This document shows positions 15,429 to 23,844 of a stretch of DNA of 24,133 nt, piece by piece. A model generated the notes under the pieces. It was not told the DNA's origin. It did not search any database and saw only the letters and a program-made list of their open reading frames with translations. The translations under genes were made by a program, and so were the position numbers. How positions within the stretch are numbered: position 1 is the stretch's first letter; each line of letters opens with the position of its first letter. Location of the stretch: NCBI GenBank assembly GCA_900551345.1, contig URVP01000005.1, positions 1 to 24,133 of the forward strand, written 5' to 3'. The stretch comes from an uncultured Eubacteriales bacterium. Lineage in GTDB: Bacteria > Bacillota > Clostridia > Monoglobales > UMGS1388.

Positions 15429-15491
15429 TCATAAAGTCTTAAAACGCTTTTATGAGCCGAAGTTTAATGATATATACGGCATATATACGGC
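15429..15491. repeat. Hairpin and 11-bp tandem repeat in the ftsL-PBP spacer
   Basis: A 7-bp inverted repeat TCATAAA (15429-15435) with TTTATGA (15449-15455) is followed by a perfect tandem duplication of ATATATACGGC (15470-15480 and 15481-15491), and then by a shorter related CATACGG. These elements lie just upstream of the terminator hairpin in the same 212-base spacer. Confidence 0.6.
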
Positions 15492-15503
15492 CCATACGGT
15501 TGC

Positions 15504-15546
15504 AAAGGAGATTGAAACAGCATATGCAGGTTCATTCTCCTTTTTT
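15504..15546 (+). terminator. Probable intrinsic terminator between ftsL and the PBP gene
   Basis: A 13-bp stem with a single T-T mismatch (15504-15516 AAAGGAGATTGAA with 15531-15543) encloses a 14-base loop and is followed directly by a run of six T (15541-15546). This is a normal plus-strand intrinsic terminator. It would separate mraZ-rsmH-ftsL from the PBP-to-murG genes, or act as an attenuator. No convincing promoter was found in the remaining 73 bases before the PBP start. Confidence 0.75.
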
Positions 15547-15619
15547 AAATTAGTAACAAAATAGATATGTGAGAGTAAATTTATTCATTATATATTTATC
15601 GTTATACGGAGCGGTGATT

Positions 15620-17833
15620 ATGTCAAAGTCAGAATCTCAAAAAAGAATATTTTATATGTTAATCGGTACGGTAGTTGTTTTAATCGCTCTTTGTATCAGA
15701 GTGGGATGGCTTCAGTTTGTTGACGGGGCAGAACTTCAAAAGCTGGCTGCTGAGCAACAGACTCGTGACAGGCTCATTACATCTAATCGTGGTTCAATTA
15801 TGGACAGGAACGGCAAACTCCTTGCTGTTTCGGCATCTGCTGAAAGTGTAAGCGTATCGCCTGCCGAACTCAGAACCTGCCTTGAAGATGAAAAACAAAA
15901 AACCTCTTATGAAAAGATTGCCGAAGAATTAAGCAAATGCTTGGACATGGAATATGATGATGTCTATAAAAAAATAACTGCTGATTCATCATATGAAATA
16001 ATAAAGAGAAAGATTGAAAAGGACGAGGCTGACGAGGTTCGCAGTTTTCTGTCGGACAATAATATCACCGGCATAAATCTTGATGAAGACTCTAAGAGAT
16101 ATTATCCGTATGGCGATTTTGCATCCCAGGTTATTGGCTTTACGGGTACTGACAATCAGGGACTAAGCGGTGTGGAGGCTACCTGTGACAGCGTGCTTAA
16201 AGGTGTTTCGGGTCGTGTCGTTTCGGCAAAAAGCGCCAGCGGCAGTGATATGCCTTTTGATTACGAACGATACATTGACCCCGAAGACGGTGTTAATGTA
16301 ATGCTCACAATAGATGAGTCAATTCAGCATTTCGCAGAAAAACATCTTGAGACTGCGGTTGTTGACAATAAACTCAACAACGGAGCTATGTGTATTGTAA
16401 TGGATGTTAAAACGGGTGAAATACTCGCAATGGCAACCAAACCTTCTTATGACCTTAATACTCCTTTTGAAATAGTTGATGAAGAAGTAAAAGAGGAGAT
16501 AGAGTCTCTTGAAGGAGAAGAGAAAACAACAAAAGTTAATGAATACCTGCAAAAATTGTGGAGAAACAGGACAATTTCAGATACATACGAACCCGGCTCT
16601 ACTTTTAAAATTTTGGTTGCCGCTATGGCAATTGAAGAAAATTTAATAGGCGACAGCGATACATTCTATTGCCCCGGTTATAAAAAGGTTGCAGACCGTA
16701 CCATCAAATGCTCAAACACTAACGGTCATGGCGTTCAAAGTTTTGCTCAGGCAGTGCAGAATTCTTGTAACCCGGCATTTATAGAGATAGGTGAAAGAAT
16801 CGGGGCGTCTAAATTTAAAGAATATTTTAAAGGCTTTGGATTCCTTGATAAGACGGATATAGAACTCAGCGGAGAAGCTACGGGCGTTTTCTACAGCGAT
16901 GATAACTTTAATGAGGTTGAGCTTGCAACAAGTTCTTTCGGTCAGGGTTTTCAGATTACTCCACTACAGATGATTACGGCAGTTTGTGCTGTTGCAAATG
17001 ACGGTATGCTTGTACAGCCGCACATAATAAAAGCATATGTTGATGATGACGGCAATGTGCTGCAGTCTTTTGAGACAAAAACAATCAGACAGATTATTTC
17101 CAAAACTACCAGTGCGAAAATGAGAACGCTGCTTGAATCCGTAGTTACGGACGGCGGCGGCCGTAATGCATATATTTCAGGATACCGTGTTGCCGGAAAG
17201 ACCGGTACATCAGAAAAATTCCCCAGAAATATGGGCAATTATATAGCGTCATTTATGGGCTTTGCTCCTGCCAATGACCCCCAGATTGCATGCCTTGTTC
17301 TTCTTGACGAACCTAAGGGCGGTCAGTATTACGGCGGTGTAATTGCCGCTCCCGTATGTGCAAAAATTCTTGAAGAAACTCTTCAGTATATGAATATAGA
17401 ACCTCAGTATACCACCGAAGAGATGGATAAAATTGAAACACCTGTTCCAAACCTTAAGAAGATGGACCTTGACAGTGCTAAACAGCTTCTTGATCAGAAC
17501 AACCTTAAGTATATAATAGAGGGCAGCGGTGACAGTGTTGTAAATCAAATGCCCAAAACAGGAACAAAGGTAAGTATGAATTCTACCATAACGATATATA
17601 CTGATGAAGGGCAGGAACCAAATCAGGTGGTTGTTCCCGACCTTACAAACTGTACTGTGACGCAGGCAACGCAAACACTGAGCAGCAGCTTGCTTAATAT
17701 CAGAGTAGTAGGAGCCGCCACGGGAACGGGATCTGCATATTCGGCGTATAAGCAAAGTCCCGAAGCCGGAACTACAGTTGAACAAGGTACGGTGGTAACT
17801 GTCGAATTCAGAACGCTGGAGGTAGGCGAATGA
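15620..17833 (+). CDS. Class B penicillin-binding protein with two PASTA domains (FtsI/SpoVD type)
   Basis: A 737-residue septal peptidoglycan transpeptidase. It has a short cytoplasmic tail, a membrane helix (about 12-30), a PBP dimerisation domain containing SNRGSIMDRNG, and the transpeptidase domain with Ser327 in STFK (327-330), SCN (382-384) and KTG (527-529). Two C-terminal PASTA repeats follow (about 608-661 and 670-730). SpoVD usually has one PASTA domain and PBP2x has two, so I do not choose between ftsI, pbp2x and spoVD. ATG 15620 is preferred, with GGAG upstream; the frame is open from GTG 15569. The stop overlaps the murE start (ATGA), so the two are coupled. Confidence 0.93.
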   Translation: MSKSESQKRIFYMLIGTVVVLIALCIRVGWLQFVDGAELQKLAAEQQTRDRLITSNRGSIMDRNGKLLAVSASAESVSVSPAELRTCLEDEKQKTSYEKIAEELSKCLDMEYDDVYKKITADSSYEIIKRKIEKDEADEVRSFLSDNNITGINLDEDSKRYYPYGDFASQVIGFTGTDNQGLSGVEATCDSVLKGVSGRVVSAKSASGSDMPFDYERYIDPEDGVNVMLTIDESIQHFAEKHLETAVVDNKLNNGAMCIVMDVKTGEILAMATKPSYDLNTPFEIVDEEVKEEIESLEGEEKTTKVNEYLQKLWRNRTISDTYEPGSTFKILVAAMAIEENLIGDSDTFYCPGYKKVADRTIKCSNTNGHGVQSFAQAVQNSCNPAFIEIGERIGASKFKEYFKGFGFLDKTDIELSGEATGVFYSDDNFNEVELATSSFGQGFQITPLQMITAVCAVANDGMLVQPHIIKAYVDDDGNVLQSFETKTIRQIISKTTSAKMRTLLESVVTDGGGRNAYISGYRVAGKTGTSEKFPRNMGNYIASFMGFAPANDPQIACLVLLDEPKGGQYYGGVIAAPVCAKILEETLQYMNIEPQYTTEEMDKIETPVPNLKKMDLDSAKQLLDQNNLKYIIEGSGDSVVNQMPKTGTKVSMNSTITIYTDEGQEPNQVVVPDLTNCTVTQATQTLSSSLLNIRVVGAATGTGSAYSAYKQSPEAGTTVEQGTVVTVEFRTLEVGE

Positions 17834-19263
17834 TGAAACTTTCCGAATTGCTCAAAAATGTAGAAATGATAAAACCATTAGAGCGAGATATAGAAATCGA
17901 AAATGTAGTTTTTGATTCAAGAAAGGTACAAAAAGGAGATTTGTATATATGCCTGTCCGGCTCAAAAAGTGACGGGCATGACTTTGCTCCTGCGGCGGAA
18001 AAGTCAGGAGCAACAGCCATAGTATGCGAAAGACCGGTTGAGGGTATATCCATACCTCAGGTTGTCGTTGCATCTTCCAGAAAAGCTATGTCTGTTATCG
18101 CTTCTAATTTTTATGGAAATCCATCTTGTAAACTTTCACTGATAGGGGTTACCGGTACTAACGGAAAAACTACCGTTACACATCTTGTGAAAGAAATTCT
18201 GGATAAATCGGGACACAAAACGGGTCTTATAGGAACGACGCATAATGTAATTGGTGACAAGGTATATGAAGCACATATGACTACTCCCGACCCCATGGAT
18301 TTGCATAAGCTTTTCATTGATATGGTATCGGAGGGTTGCGATACGGTTATAATGGAGGTATCTTCCCATTCTCTGTATCTTGACAAGCTTTACGGAGTTA
18401 AGTTTGCAGTTGGTGCATTTACCAATCTTACTCAGGACCATCTTGATTTTCATAAAACCATGGATGCATATTTTGAGGCAAAGTGTAAACTCTTTGCTCT
18501 TAGCGAAAAAGCTGTTGTAAACAGTGATGATCCTTATGGCAAAAAGCTTGCTGATAAAATAGATTGTATAAGTTTCGGTAGTAATGAAAACAGCAATATT
18601 ACTGCAAAAAATGAGAAGTTTTCCGCTGACGGTGTTAAGTTTGATTTGATTTATGAGGAAAAAATATATCCAATATCTCTTGCAATACCCGGCGAATTTT
18701 CGGTATATAATGCAATGACTGCCTTTGGAATATGTGTTGCCACGGGACTGAATCCCCAAACTGCGGCAGACTGCTTGTGCAGTGCCAAAGGAGTTAAGGG
18801 GCGTGTTGAAGTTGTGCCTACCGGCAAAGATTTTACCATTCTTATAGATTATGCACATACGCCGGACGCTCTTGAGAATGTGCTTAAAACCGTAAAAGGG
18901 TTTGCAAAAGGGCACGTCATAGCTGTGTTTGGCTGCGGAGGAGACCGAGACAAAACAAAGCGGCCCATAATGGGCAGAATCGCTGCTGAGCATGCGGATG
19001 TTTGTATAGTTACTTCGGATAATCCCAGGACGGAGGATCCGGATGCCATAATTGCTGATATTGTTGAAGGCATGAAGGGCAGCGAGGATAAAACCGTCAC
19101 GGTAACACTTCGTGAAGAGGCAATTGAGTATGCCATAAATCACGCACAAAAAGATGATGTTATTGTGCTGGCGGGAAAAGGTCATGAAACATATCAGATT
19201 TTTAAAGATAAAACCATTCATTTTGATGAGCGTGAGGTAGTAAGAAAATATCTGCCGCTTTAA
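17830..19263 (+). CDS. murE: UDP-MurNAc-L-Ala-D-Glu:meso-diaminopimelate ligase
   Basis: MurE adds the third residue of the peptidoglycan stem peptide in the cytoplasm. The 477-residue product has the three Mur-ligase domains: N-terminal UDP-binding (FDSRKVQKGDLY), the central ATPase with P-loop GVTGTNGKTT (106-115) and the carbamylated-lysine motif YFEAKCKLF (Lys218), and the C-terminal domain. DNPR (397-400) and GKGHE (449-453) mark specificity for meso-diaminopimelate rather than lysine, so this organism should have mDAP-type peptidoglycan. The start ATG 17830 overlaps the PBP stop by four bases, with GGAGG seven bases upstream; ATG 17833 is also possible. Confidence 0.97.
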   Translation: MMKLSELLKNVEMIKPLERDIEIENVVFDSRKVQKGDLYICLSGSKSDGHDFAPAAEKSGATAIVCERPVEGISIPQVVVASSRKAMSVIASNFYGNPSCKLSLIGVTGTNGKTTVTHLVKEILDKSGHKTGLIGTTHNVIGDKVYEAHMTTPDPMDLHKLFIDMVSEGCDTVIMEVSSHSLYLDKLYGVKFAVGAFTNLTQDHLDFHKTMDAYFEAKCKLFALSEKAVVNSDDPYGKKLADKIDCISFGSNENSNITAKNEKFSADGVKFDLIYEEKIYPISLAIPGEFSVYNAMTAFGICVATGLNPQTAADCLCSAKGVKGRVEVVPTGKDFTILIDYAHTPDALENVLKTVKGFAKGHVIAVFGCGGDRDKTKRPIMGRIAAEHADVCIVTSDNPRTEDPDAIIADIVEGMKGSEDKTVTVTLREEAIEYAINHAQKDDVIVLAGKGHETYQIFKDKTIHFDEREVVRKYLPL

Positions 19264-19280
19264 GAAAAGGAGAAAAAAGC

Positions 19281-20654
19281 TTGATTGCTCTGTCATTATC
19301 GGAAATTGCAAAAGCAGTGGAGGGCGAAATAATATGCGGAAACCCTCAAATGCTTATAGAAAAAATAACTACAGACAGCCGTGAGAAAGACGGCGGTCTG
19401 TTCATTGCGCTTAAAGGAGAAAAACATGATGCGCACGACCATATAGACGAATTTTTTAAAAACGGAGGCAGTGCCGTTATATCGCATAAAAGGGAAGCGG
19501 GCGGCAGCTGCGTAATATTGGTAAACGATACGGGCGATGCTCTGTTAAAGCTTGGCGGTTATTACCGCTCAAAGTTTAATATTCCTGTTATAGGTGTTAC
19601 GGGCAGCGTGGGCAAAACCAGTACCAAGGACATGGTGTACAGCGTAATGAGTGCAAAATACAATACACTTAAAACTCCTGATAATAAGAACAATGAAATA
19701 GGTATGCCTCTTACACTTTTACAACTAGAAAAAGAACATCAGGCAGCGGTTATTGAAATGGGAATGAATCATTTTGGCGAAATCTCAAGAATGGTAAGAC
19801 AGGCAAGACCTAATCTCAGTATAATAACCAATATTGGCACTGCTCATATAGGTAATTTGGGAAGCCGCGAAGGAATCCTTAAGGCAAAGATGGAGATAAC
19901 TGAGGGGACGGACAAAAACGGCTTGCTCGTTTTAAACGGCGATGATGATATGCTGTGGAGCATGAAAGGGAAAACGAGTATAAAAACGGTATATTTTGGA
20001 ATTGATAATAAAGAAGCAGATTTGGTTGCATTTAATATAGAAGAAACTGTCGAGAGCACTTCTTTTGATACGGCTCAAGGTCATTTTACAATACCTGTTG
20101 CAGGCAGATATATGGTGCTTAATGCCCTTGCGGCTGTAGCGGCAGGTGAATATTTCGGAATTGAACAAGAACGAATTGTTAAGGGCGTGGCAAATTATCA
20201 GCCCTCTAAAATGCGGCAGGAGATAGAAAACATCGGCGGAGTAACCGTTATTGCTGATTGTTACAACGCCAGTGTTGCATCTGTGGAATCCTCCTTAAAG
20301 GTGATGAATACCGTTGCAAACGGGAGAAAAATCGCAGTTTTGGGTGATATGCTGGAAATGGGTGAATTTTCTGAAAAATGTCATAGACAAGTAGGTCGGT
20401 TAGTGGCTGAAAATAAAACGGATATACTCATATGCGTGGGTGACAATTCAAAGTTTACTGTTGATGAAGCACAGCGTGAAGGAGTAGAATCTTTATGGTT
20501 TGACAGCAATGACAAAGCGGCAAATTATCTGTGCGGAGTAATCAGAAGGTCAGATACAATTCTTTTTAAGGCATCAAGGGGTCTGAAGTTTGAAACAATT
20601 GTATCTGCGGTTACAGATGAAATTAAAAAGAAAGGCTGTGTTGAACTTGGGTAA
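19281..20654 (+). CDS. murF: UDP-MurNAc-tripeptide:D-Ala-D-Ala ligase
   Basis: MurF completes UDP-MurNAc-pentapeptide by adding D-Ala-D-Ala. The 457-residue product has the N-terminal substrate domain (TTDSREKDGGLFIALKGEKHD), the P-loop GVTGSVGKTS (105-114), the central IEMGMNHFGEI motif and the C-terminal DCYNAS and LGDMLEMG motifs that separate MurF from MurE. The start is TTG 19281, eight bases after AAGGAG, with no competing ATG. It lies 17 bases after murE, and its last 14 bases overlap the assigned start of mraY. Confidence 0.96.
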   Translation: MIALSLSEIAKAVEGEIICGNPQMLIEKITTDSREKDGGLFIALKGEKHDAHDHIDEFFKNGGSAVISHKREAGGSCVILVNDTGDALLKLGGYYRSKFNIPVIGVTGSVGKTSTKDMVYSVMSAKYNTLKTPDNKNNEIGMPLTLLQLEKEHQAAVIEMGMNHFGEISRMVRQARPNLSIITNIGTAHIGNLGSREGILKAKMEITEGTDKNGLLVLNGDDDMLWSMKGKTSIKTVYFGIDNKEADLVAFNIEETVESTSFDTAQGHFTIPVAGRYMVLNALAAVAAGEYFGIEQERIVKGVANYQPSKMRQEIENIGGVTVIADCYNASVASVESSLKVMNTVANGRKIAVLGDMLEMGEFSEKCHRQVGRLVAENKTDILICVGDNSKFTVDEAQREGVESLWFDSNDKAANYLCGVIRRSDTILFKASRGLKFETIVSAVTDEIKKKGCVELG

Positions 20655-21624
20655 CATATGGTATGCGGCAATTATTGCCTTTATAATAACGGCTGTTATT
20701 ACACCTATTTCCATTCCCATATTGCATAAGTTAAAGTTTGGTCAGAGCATAAGAGAGATAGGTCCTTCGTGGCATAAATCGAAATCCGGCACGCCTACCA
20801 TGGGAGGCATTGCATTTATTATAGGTATCAGTGCCGCCATGCTAATCTTTAACGGTGTTACAAACGGAACCTTGATTATTCTTACGGGAAGCATAGGTTG
20901 CGGAATCATCGGATTTATGGATGATTTTATAAAAATTGCCCTAAAAAGAAATCTGGGACTTCGTGCCTGGCAAAAACTGGTGCTTCAGCTTATAGCTGCC
21001 ATAGTCTTTATTATAGTTGGTATGGGCATGGGCGCTTTTAACAGCAGTATAGTCATCCCCTTCACAAAAATAACCATAGATTTAGGCTTTTGGTATATGC
21101 CTTTTGCCATCTTTTTCATTATCGGTACAACAAATGCAGTAAATCTTACCGATGGAATAGACGGACTTGCATCGAGCGTTACAGCAGTTATTATGATTTT
21201 CTTTTGTGCAGCATCTTTAATTCCGGGTTCGTATTTTACATATTCGGAAACTATGTCAATTTTCTCTGCTGCTTGTATAGGTGCTCTTGTGGGCTTTCTG
21301 CTGTTCAATGCTCATCCGGCAAAAATTTTTATGGGGGATACCGGTTCTCTGTTTCTTGGAGGTGCGGTGGCGTCCCTTGCATTGATGATGAAAAATCCAT
21401 TAATCGTTATAATAGCGGGTTTTGTTTATTTTATGGAGACTTTATCAGTTATAATTCAGGTGACATCTTTTAAATTGACAGGCAGACGAGTATTCAAAAT
21501 GAGTCCCATACATCATCATTTTGAGATGTGCGGCTGGAGCGAAGTCAAAATAGTAACGGTCTTTTCAACGGTGTGTGGTATTTTGTCTCTTATTTCGTTT
21601 TTTGCAGTATATTTATCGATTTAA
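20641..21624 (+). CDS. mraY: Phospho-MurNAc-pentapeptide translocase
   Basis: MraY transfers phospho-MurNAc-pentapeptide to undecaprenyl phosphate, making lipid I. The 327-residue product is polytopic and has the family motifs GTPTMGG (50-56), MDDFIK, NLTDGIDGLA, MGDTGSLFLGG and HHHFEMCGW, which hold the Mg-binding aspartates and the three-histidine loop. Start choice is uncertain. The frame is open well upstream inside murF, but the first membrane helix begins near 20650. Candidates are GTG 20638, TTG 20641 and TTG 20647 behind AAAGG at 20631. TTG 20641 is taken, with a five-base spacing. Overlap with murF suggests coupled translation. The usual next gene, murD, is absent. Confidence 0.95.
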   Translation: MNLGNIWYAAIIAFIITAVITPISIPILHKLKFGQSIREIGPSWHKSKSGTPTMGGIAFIIGISAAMLIFNGVTNGTLIILTGSIGCGIIGFMDDFIKIALKRNLGLRAWQKLVLQLIAAIVFIIVGMGMGAFNSSIVIPFTKITIDLGFWYMPFAIFFIIGTTNAVNLTDGIDGLASSVTAVIMIFFCAASLIPGSYFTYSETMSIFSAACIGALVGFLLFNAHPAKIFMGDTGSLFLGGAVASLALMMKNPLIVIIAGFVYFMETLSVIIQVTSFKLTGRRVFKMSPIHHHFEMCGWSEVKIVTVFSTVCGILSLISFFAVYLSI

Positions 21625-21651
21625 CAAATTAACAGCAAGAGGTGAAAGGTT

Positions 21652-22797
21652 TTGAAAAGCAAGGAAAAGCGTTTTGATTTCGGCTTTTTGCTTATAGTTC
21701 TTGGATTGATTGCTTTTGGTTTGGTTATGGTTTTCAGCGCCAGTTCTGAATCTGCAAGAGTGAATTACGGTGACGCTCTGTATTTCATTAAAAGACAAAC
21801 GGTATGGGCTGTTTTTTCAATTGCAGCCATGTTGATTACATCAAGATTTGATTACAGAAATTATAGAAAATTATCTAAAGCCGTTATGGGTCTTTCCATT
21901 TTGCTTCTTATTATGGTGCTTGCAGTGGGCAGTGAGAGTAACGGAGGAAAAAGATGGCTTGATTTTAAAGTAATTAGTTTTCAGCCTTCGGAACTTGCTA
22001 AGCTGGCTGTAATACTGTTCTTTGCAAATGGTCTTAGCAGGGGTAAAAAGCAACTGGAATCCTTTACAACGGGTTTTCTGCCTTATATGGGGGTCTTGGG
22101 TGTAATTGCTCTTTTGCTTTTGCTTGAACCTCATATGAGTGCAACGGTAGTTATTGTTGCAATCGGAATGGCTATCCTGTTTGCCGGTGGTGCCAAGATA
22201 AGGCATATCATGACCGTTGTTGCCGGCGGTGTTGCTGCCGGAGTAGCGCTTATTATTTATGAACCTTATCGTTTAAGCCGAGTTACGGCGTTTATTGACC
22301 CGTTTAAGGATAAGCTTGGTGACGGCTGGCAGATTATACAATCCCTTTACGCCATAGGCAGCGGAGGACTTTTCGGTACCGGTCTGGGAAGAAGCCGACA
22401 GAAGTTCTTGTATATTCCCGAACCGCATAACGATTTCATTTTTGCCATTCTTTGCGAAGAACTAGGGTTTATAGGTGCGGCGTCGGTAATTTTGCTGTTC
22501 GGACTTCTCATATATAAATGTGTTATGATTGCCATAAACGCTCCCGATACTTTCGGAAGCCTTGTTGCAACGGGTATAACGGCGCTTATTGCGGTTGAAA
22601 CAATTATTAATATTGCGGTAGTTACTTCCTCGATGCCCGTAACCGGTATGGCACTACCGTTTTTCAGTTATGGAGGTACTTCTCTTCTCATGCACTCGTT
22701 TGCAATGGGTATTATGCTTAACATTTCAAGACATACGGCTAAACCGGCCGGTTCAGAGATTAGAAAAAAGAGAAGTAAACAATCTTTGGCAAAATAG
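21652..22797 (+). CDS. ftsW: FtsW/SpoVE-type SEDS peptidoglycan glycosyltransferase
   Basis: A 381-residue SEDS membrane protein with about ten helices that polymerises lipid II together with a class B PBP. Signatures are GLVMVFSASS near residue 24, SFQPSELAKLAVI, the LLLEPHMSATVV segment (usual form Q-P-D; here E-P-H), DGWQIIQSLYAIGSGGLFGTGLG, PEPHNDFIFAI and the C-terminal GMALPFFSYGGTSL. TTG 21652 follows an AGAGGTGAAAGG site. It may be FtsW or the sporulation paralogue SpoVE; position in the dcw cluster does not decide this in clostridia. It sits 27 bases after mraY and 16 before murG. Confidence 0.94.
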   Translation: MKSKEKRFDFGFLLIVLGLIAFGLVMVFSASSESARVNYGDALYFIKRQTVWAVFSIAAMLITSRFDYRNYRKLSKAVMGLSILLLIMVLAVGSESNGGKRWLDFKVISFQPSELAKLAVILFFANGLSRGKKQLESFTTGFLPYMGVLGVIALLLLLEPHMSATVVIVAIGMAILFAGGAKIRHIMTVVAGGVAAGVALIIYEPYRLSRVTAFIDPFKDKLGDGWQIIQSLYAIGSGGLFGTGLGRSRQKFLYIPEPHNDFIFAILCEELGFIGAASVILLFGLLIYKCVMIAINAPDTFGSLVATGITALIAVETIINIAVVTSSMPVTGMALPFFSYGGTSLLMHSFAMGIMLNISRHTAKPAGSEIRKKRSKQSLAK

Positions 22798-22813
22798 AAA
22801 GGAAGCTGCGTCA

Positions 22814-23551
22814 ATGAAAGTGCTTTTGGCGGGCGGCGGTACTGCCGGTCATGTTAATCCTGCTATTGCCATTGCAGGAGAAATACAAAAAAATAATCCC
22901 GATGCCAAGTTTTTATTTATAGGGACTAAAAAGGGTCTTGAAAGCAGTTTGGTTCCCAAAGCAGGATACTCCATAGAATTTGTTCCGGTAGAGGGATTTA
23001 AAAGAAGTTTGACACCACATAATATATCTGTTGGTGTTAAGGCTGCTTATGCAATAGGAAAAGTCAGGAGCATTATCCGCACTTTTAAACCGGATATTGC
23101 CATCGGTACGGGAGGCTATGTGTCAGGACCTGCCATGTATGCTGCACATCTTTGCAAGGTGCCTGTTATGATACATGAGCAAAATGTGTTCCCCGGTGCT
23201 ACTAACCGTATGGTAAACAATTTCGCAGCGGTTACTGCAATAAGCTTTGAAGAAAGCAGGCAATATTTTAAAAATAAAAATAATATAGTGTTAACAGGTA
23301 ATCCAATAAAAAGGGAACTGTTTACGGCTGCACCGGAAAAGAATCAAAAACCGTCCGTTTTAATTATGGGAGGAAGTTTAGGTGCAGAGGCCATAAATAA
23401 TGGTGCATTAGCTTTGATTTTTGCCAATAAGGACAGGTTCAAAATTACTTTGTCAACAGGCAAAGGTGATTATGACCGGGGTCTGTATCATGTTGTTTTC
23501 CGTTTATTAAATTCGCAAGCAAAAGTAAATGCTGGAACAGGGAAAACCTAA
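22814..23551 (+). CDS. murG: MurG (lipid II synthase), cut after about 222 residues with a foreign tail
   Basis: MurG adds GlcNAc to lipid I at the inner membrane face. Residues 1-222 are orthodox: GGGTAGHVNPA near residue 7, GTGGYVSGP, IHEQNVFPGATNR, LTGNPIKRELF and the opening of the C-terminal domain MGGSLGAEAINNG, then STGKGDYDR ending at about 23479. The next 24 codons show no MurG sequence and stop at 23551. The missing part is most of the C-terminal UDP-GlcNAc-binding domain, so this frame could not make active enzyme. The family length is about 355-370. The start is ATG 22814 behind AAAGGAAG. The break is most simply an assembly join with unrelated DNA rather than a true mutation. Confidence 0.85.
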   Translation: MKVLLAGGGTAGHVNPAIAIAGEIQKNNPDAKFLFIGTKKGLESSLVPKAGYSIEFVPVEGFKRSLTPHNISVGVKAAYAIGKVRSIIRTFKPDIAIGTGGYVSGPAMYAAHLCKVPVMIHEQNVFPGATNRMVNNFAAVTAISFEESRQYFKNKNNIVLTGNPIKRELFTAAPEKNQKPSVLIMGGSLGAEAINNGALALIFANKDRFKITLSTGKGDYDRGLYHVVFRLLNSQAKVNAGTGKT

Positions 23552-23638
23552 ATGCACAACATCAATGTGCTTCCGGTTGCTGAAACCGAGGGTTAAATGG
23601 ACTTCGGAACAAGGGAATCTGAGAAAAATTAGCCAAAA

Positions 23639-23681
23639 AAGTTACAACTAAAAGTCCCCTTTTGAATTTCAGTTGTAACTT
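23639..23681 (-). terminator. 11-bp inverted repeat with a minus-strand T-run
   Basis: AAGTTACAACT (23639-23649) pairs perfectly with AGTTGTAACTT (23671-23681); a nested AAAAG/CTTTT hairpin (23650-23654 with 23659-23663) lies in the loop. Read on the minus strand the stem runs into TTTTTT, so it would terminate leftward transcription. On the plus strand no T-run follows. Confidence 0.5.
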
Positions 23682-23800
23682 AAATCATTAAACATCAGGC
23701 TATTCATATCCAAAAACAACAAAGTAATAAAATCCAAAGTCAAACGATTCCTTTTCATTTTAATGTTCAAATAAGAAGTTTTTTGGCAAATCTTGTGCTA

Positions 23801-23808
23801 TAATTTTG
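23801..23808 (+). promoter_or_regulatory. Possible Bacteroidota-type -7 element
   Basis: TAATTTTG matches the Bacteroidota -7 consensus TAnnTTTG and lies 37 bases before the RecD2-like start. A TTTG at 23782 could be the -33 element, but the 15-base gap is shorter than usual, so the call is weak. Confidence 0.35.
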
Positions 23809-23844
23809 CTACATTTGTAGTTAGCTTACACTTATGACTTACCT

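Larger units (their letters stand above)
23480..23844. other. Foreign segment between the murG break and a RecD2-like gene
   Basis: No recognisable gene was found in these 365 bases. The murG frame ends at 23551, short frames of about 40 codons occur on both strands without known motifs, and short hairpins (for example GCACA...TGTGC near 23552) are present. A longer inverted repeat lies at 23639-23681 and a possible Bacteroidota promoter at 23801. The segment appears to belong with the RecD2-like gene to its right rather than with the clostridial genes to its left. Confidence 0.6.

Noticed and set aside
15470..15491. CRISPR-like repeat
   Set aside because: It is just two adjacent 11-base copies with no spacers and no cas genes; it is a short tandem duplication.
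15460..15500. Sigma-E-like -10 element (CATACGGT at 15493) that might drive a spoVD-type PBP
   Set aside because: No -35 element at the right spacing was found, and the site lies upstream of the terminator, so it would not explain PBP expression.
18136..19311. A 391-codon open frame on the minus strand opposite murE
   Set aside because: It mirrors a fully conserved murE, its product is rich in Cys/Tyr/Ile without any recognisable domain, and it has no suitable ribosome site. It is a codon-bias shadow.
23480..23551. Single-base frameshift in murG as the cause of its early end
   Set aside because: Neither of the other two frames after 23480 recovers MurG sequence, so a simple indel cannot explain the break.
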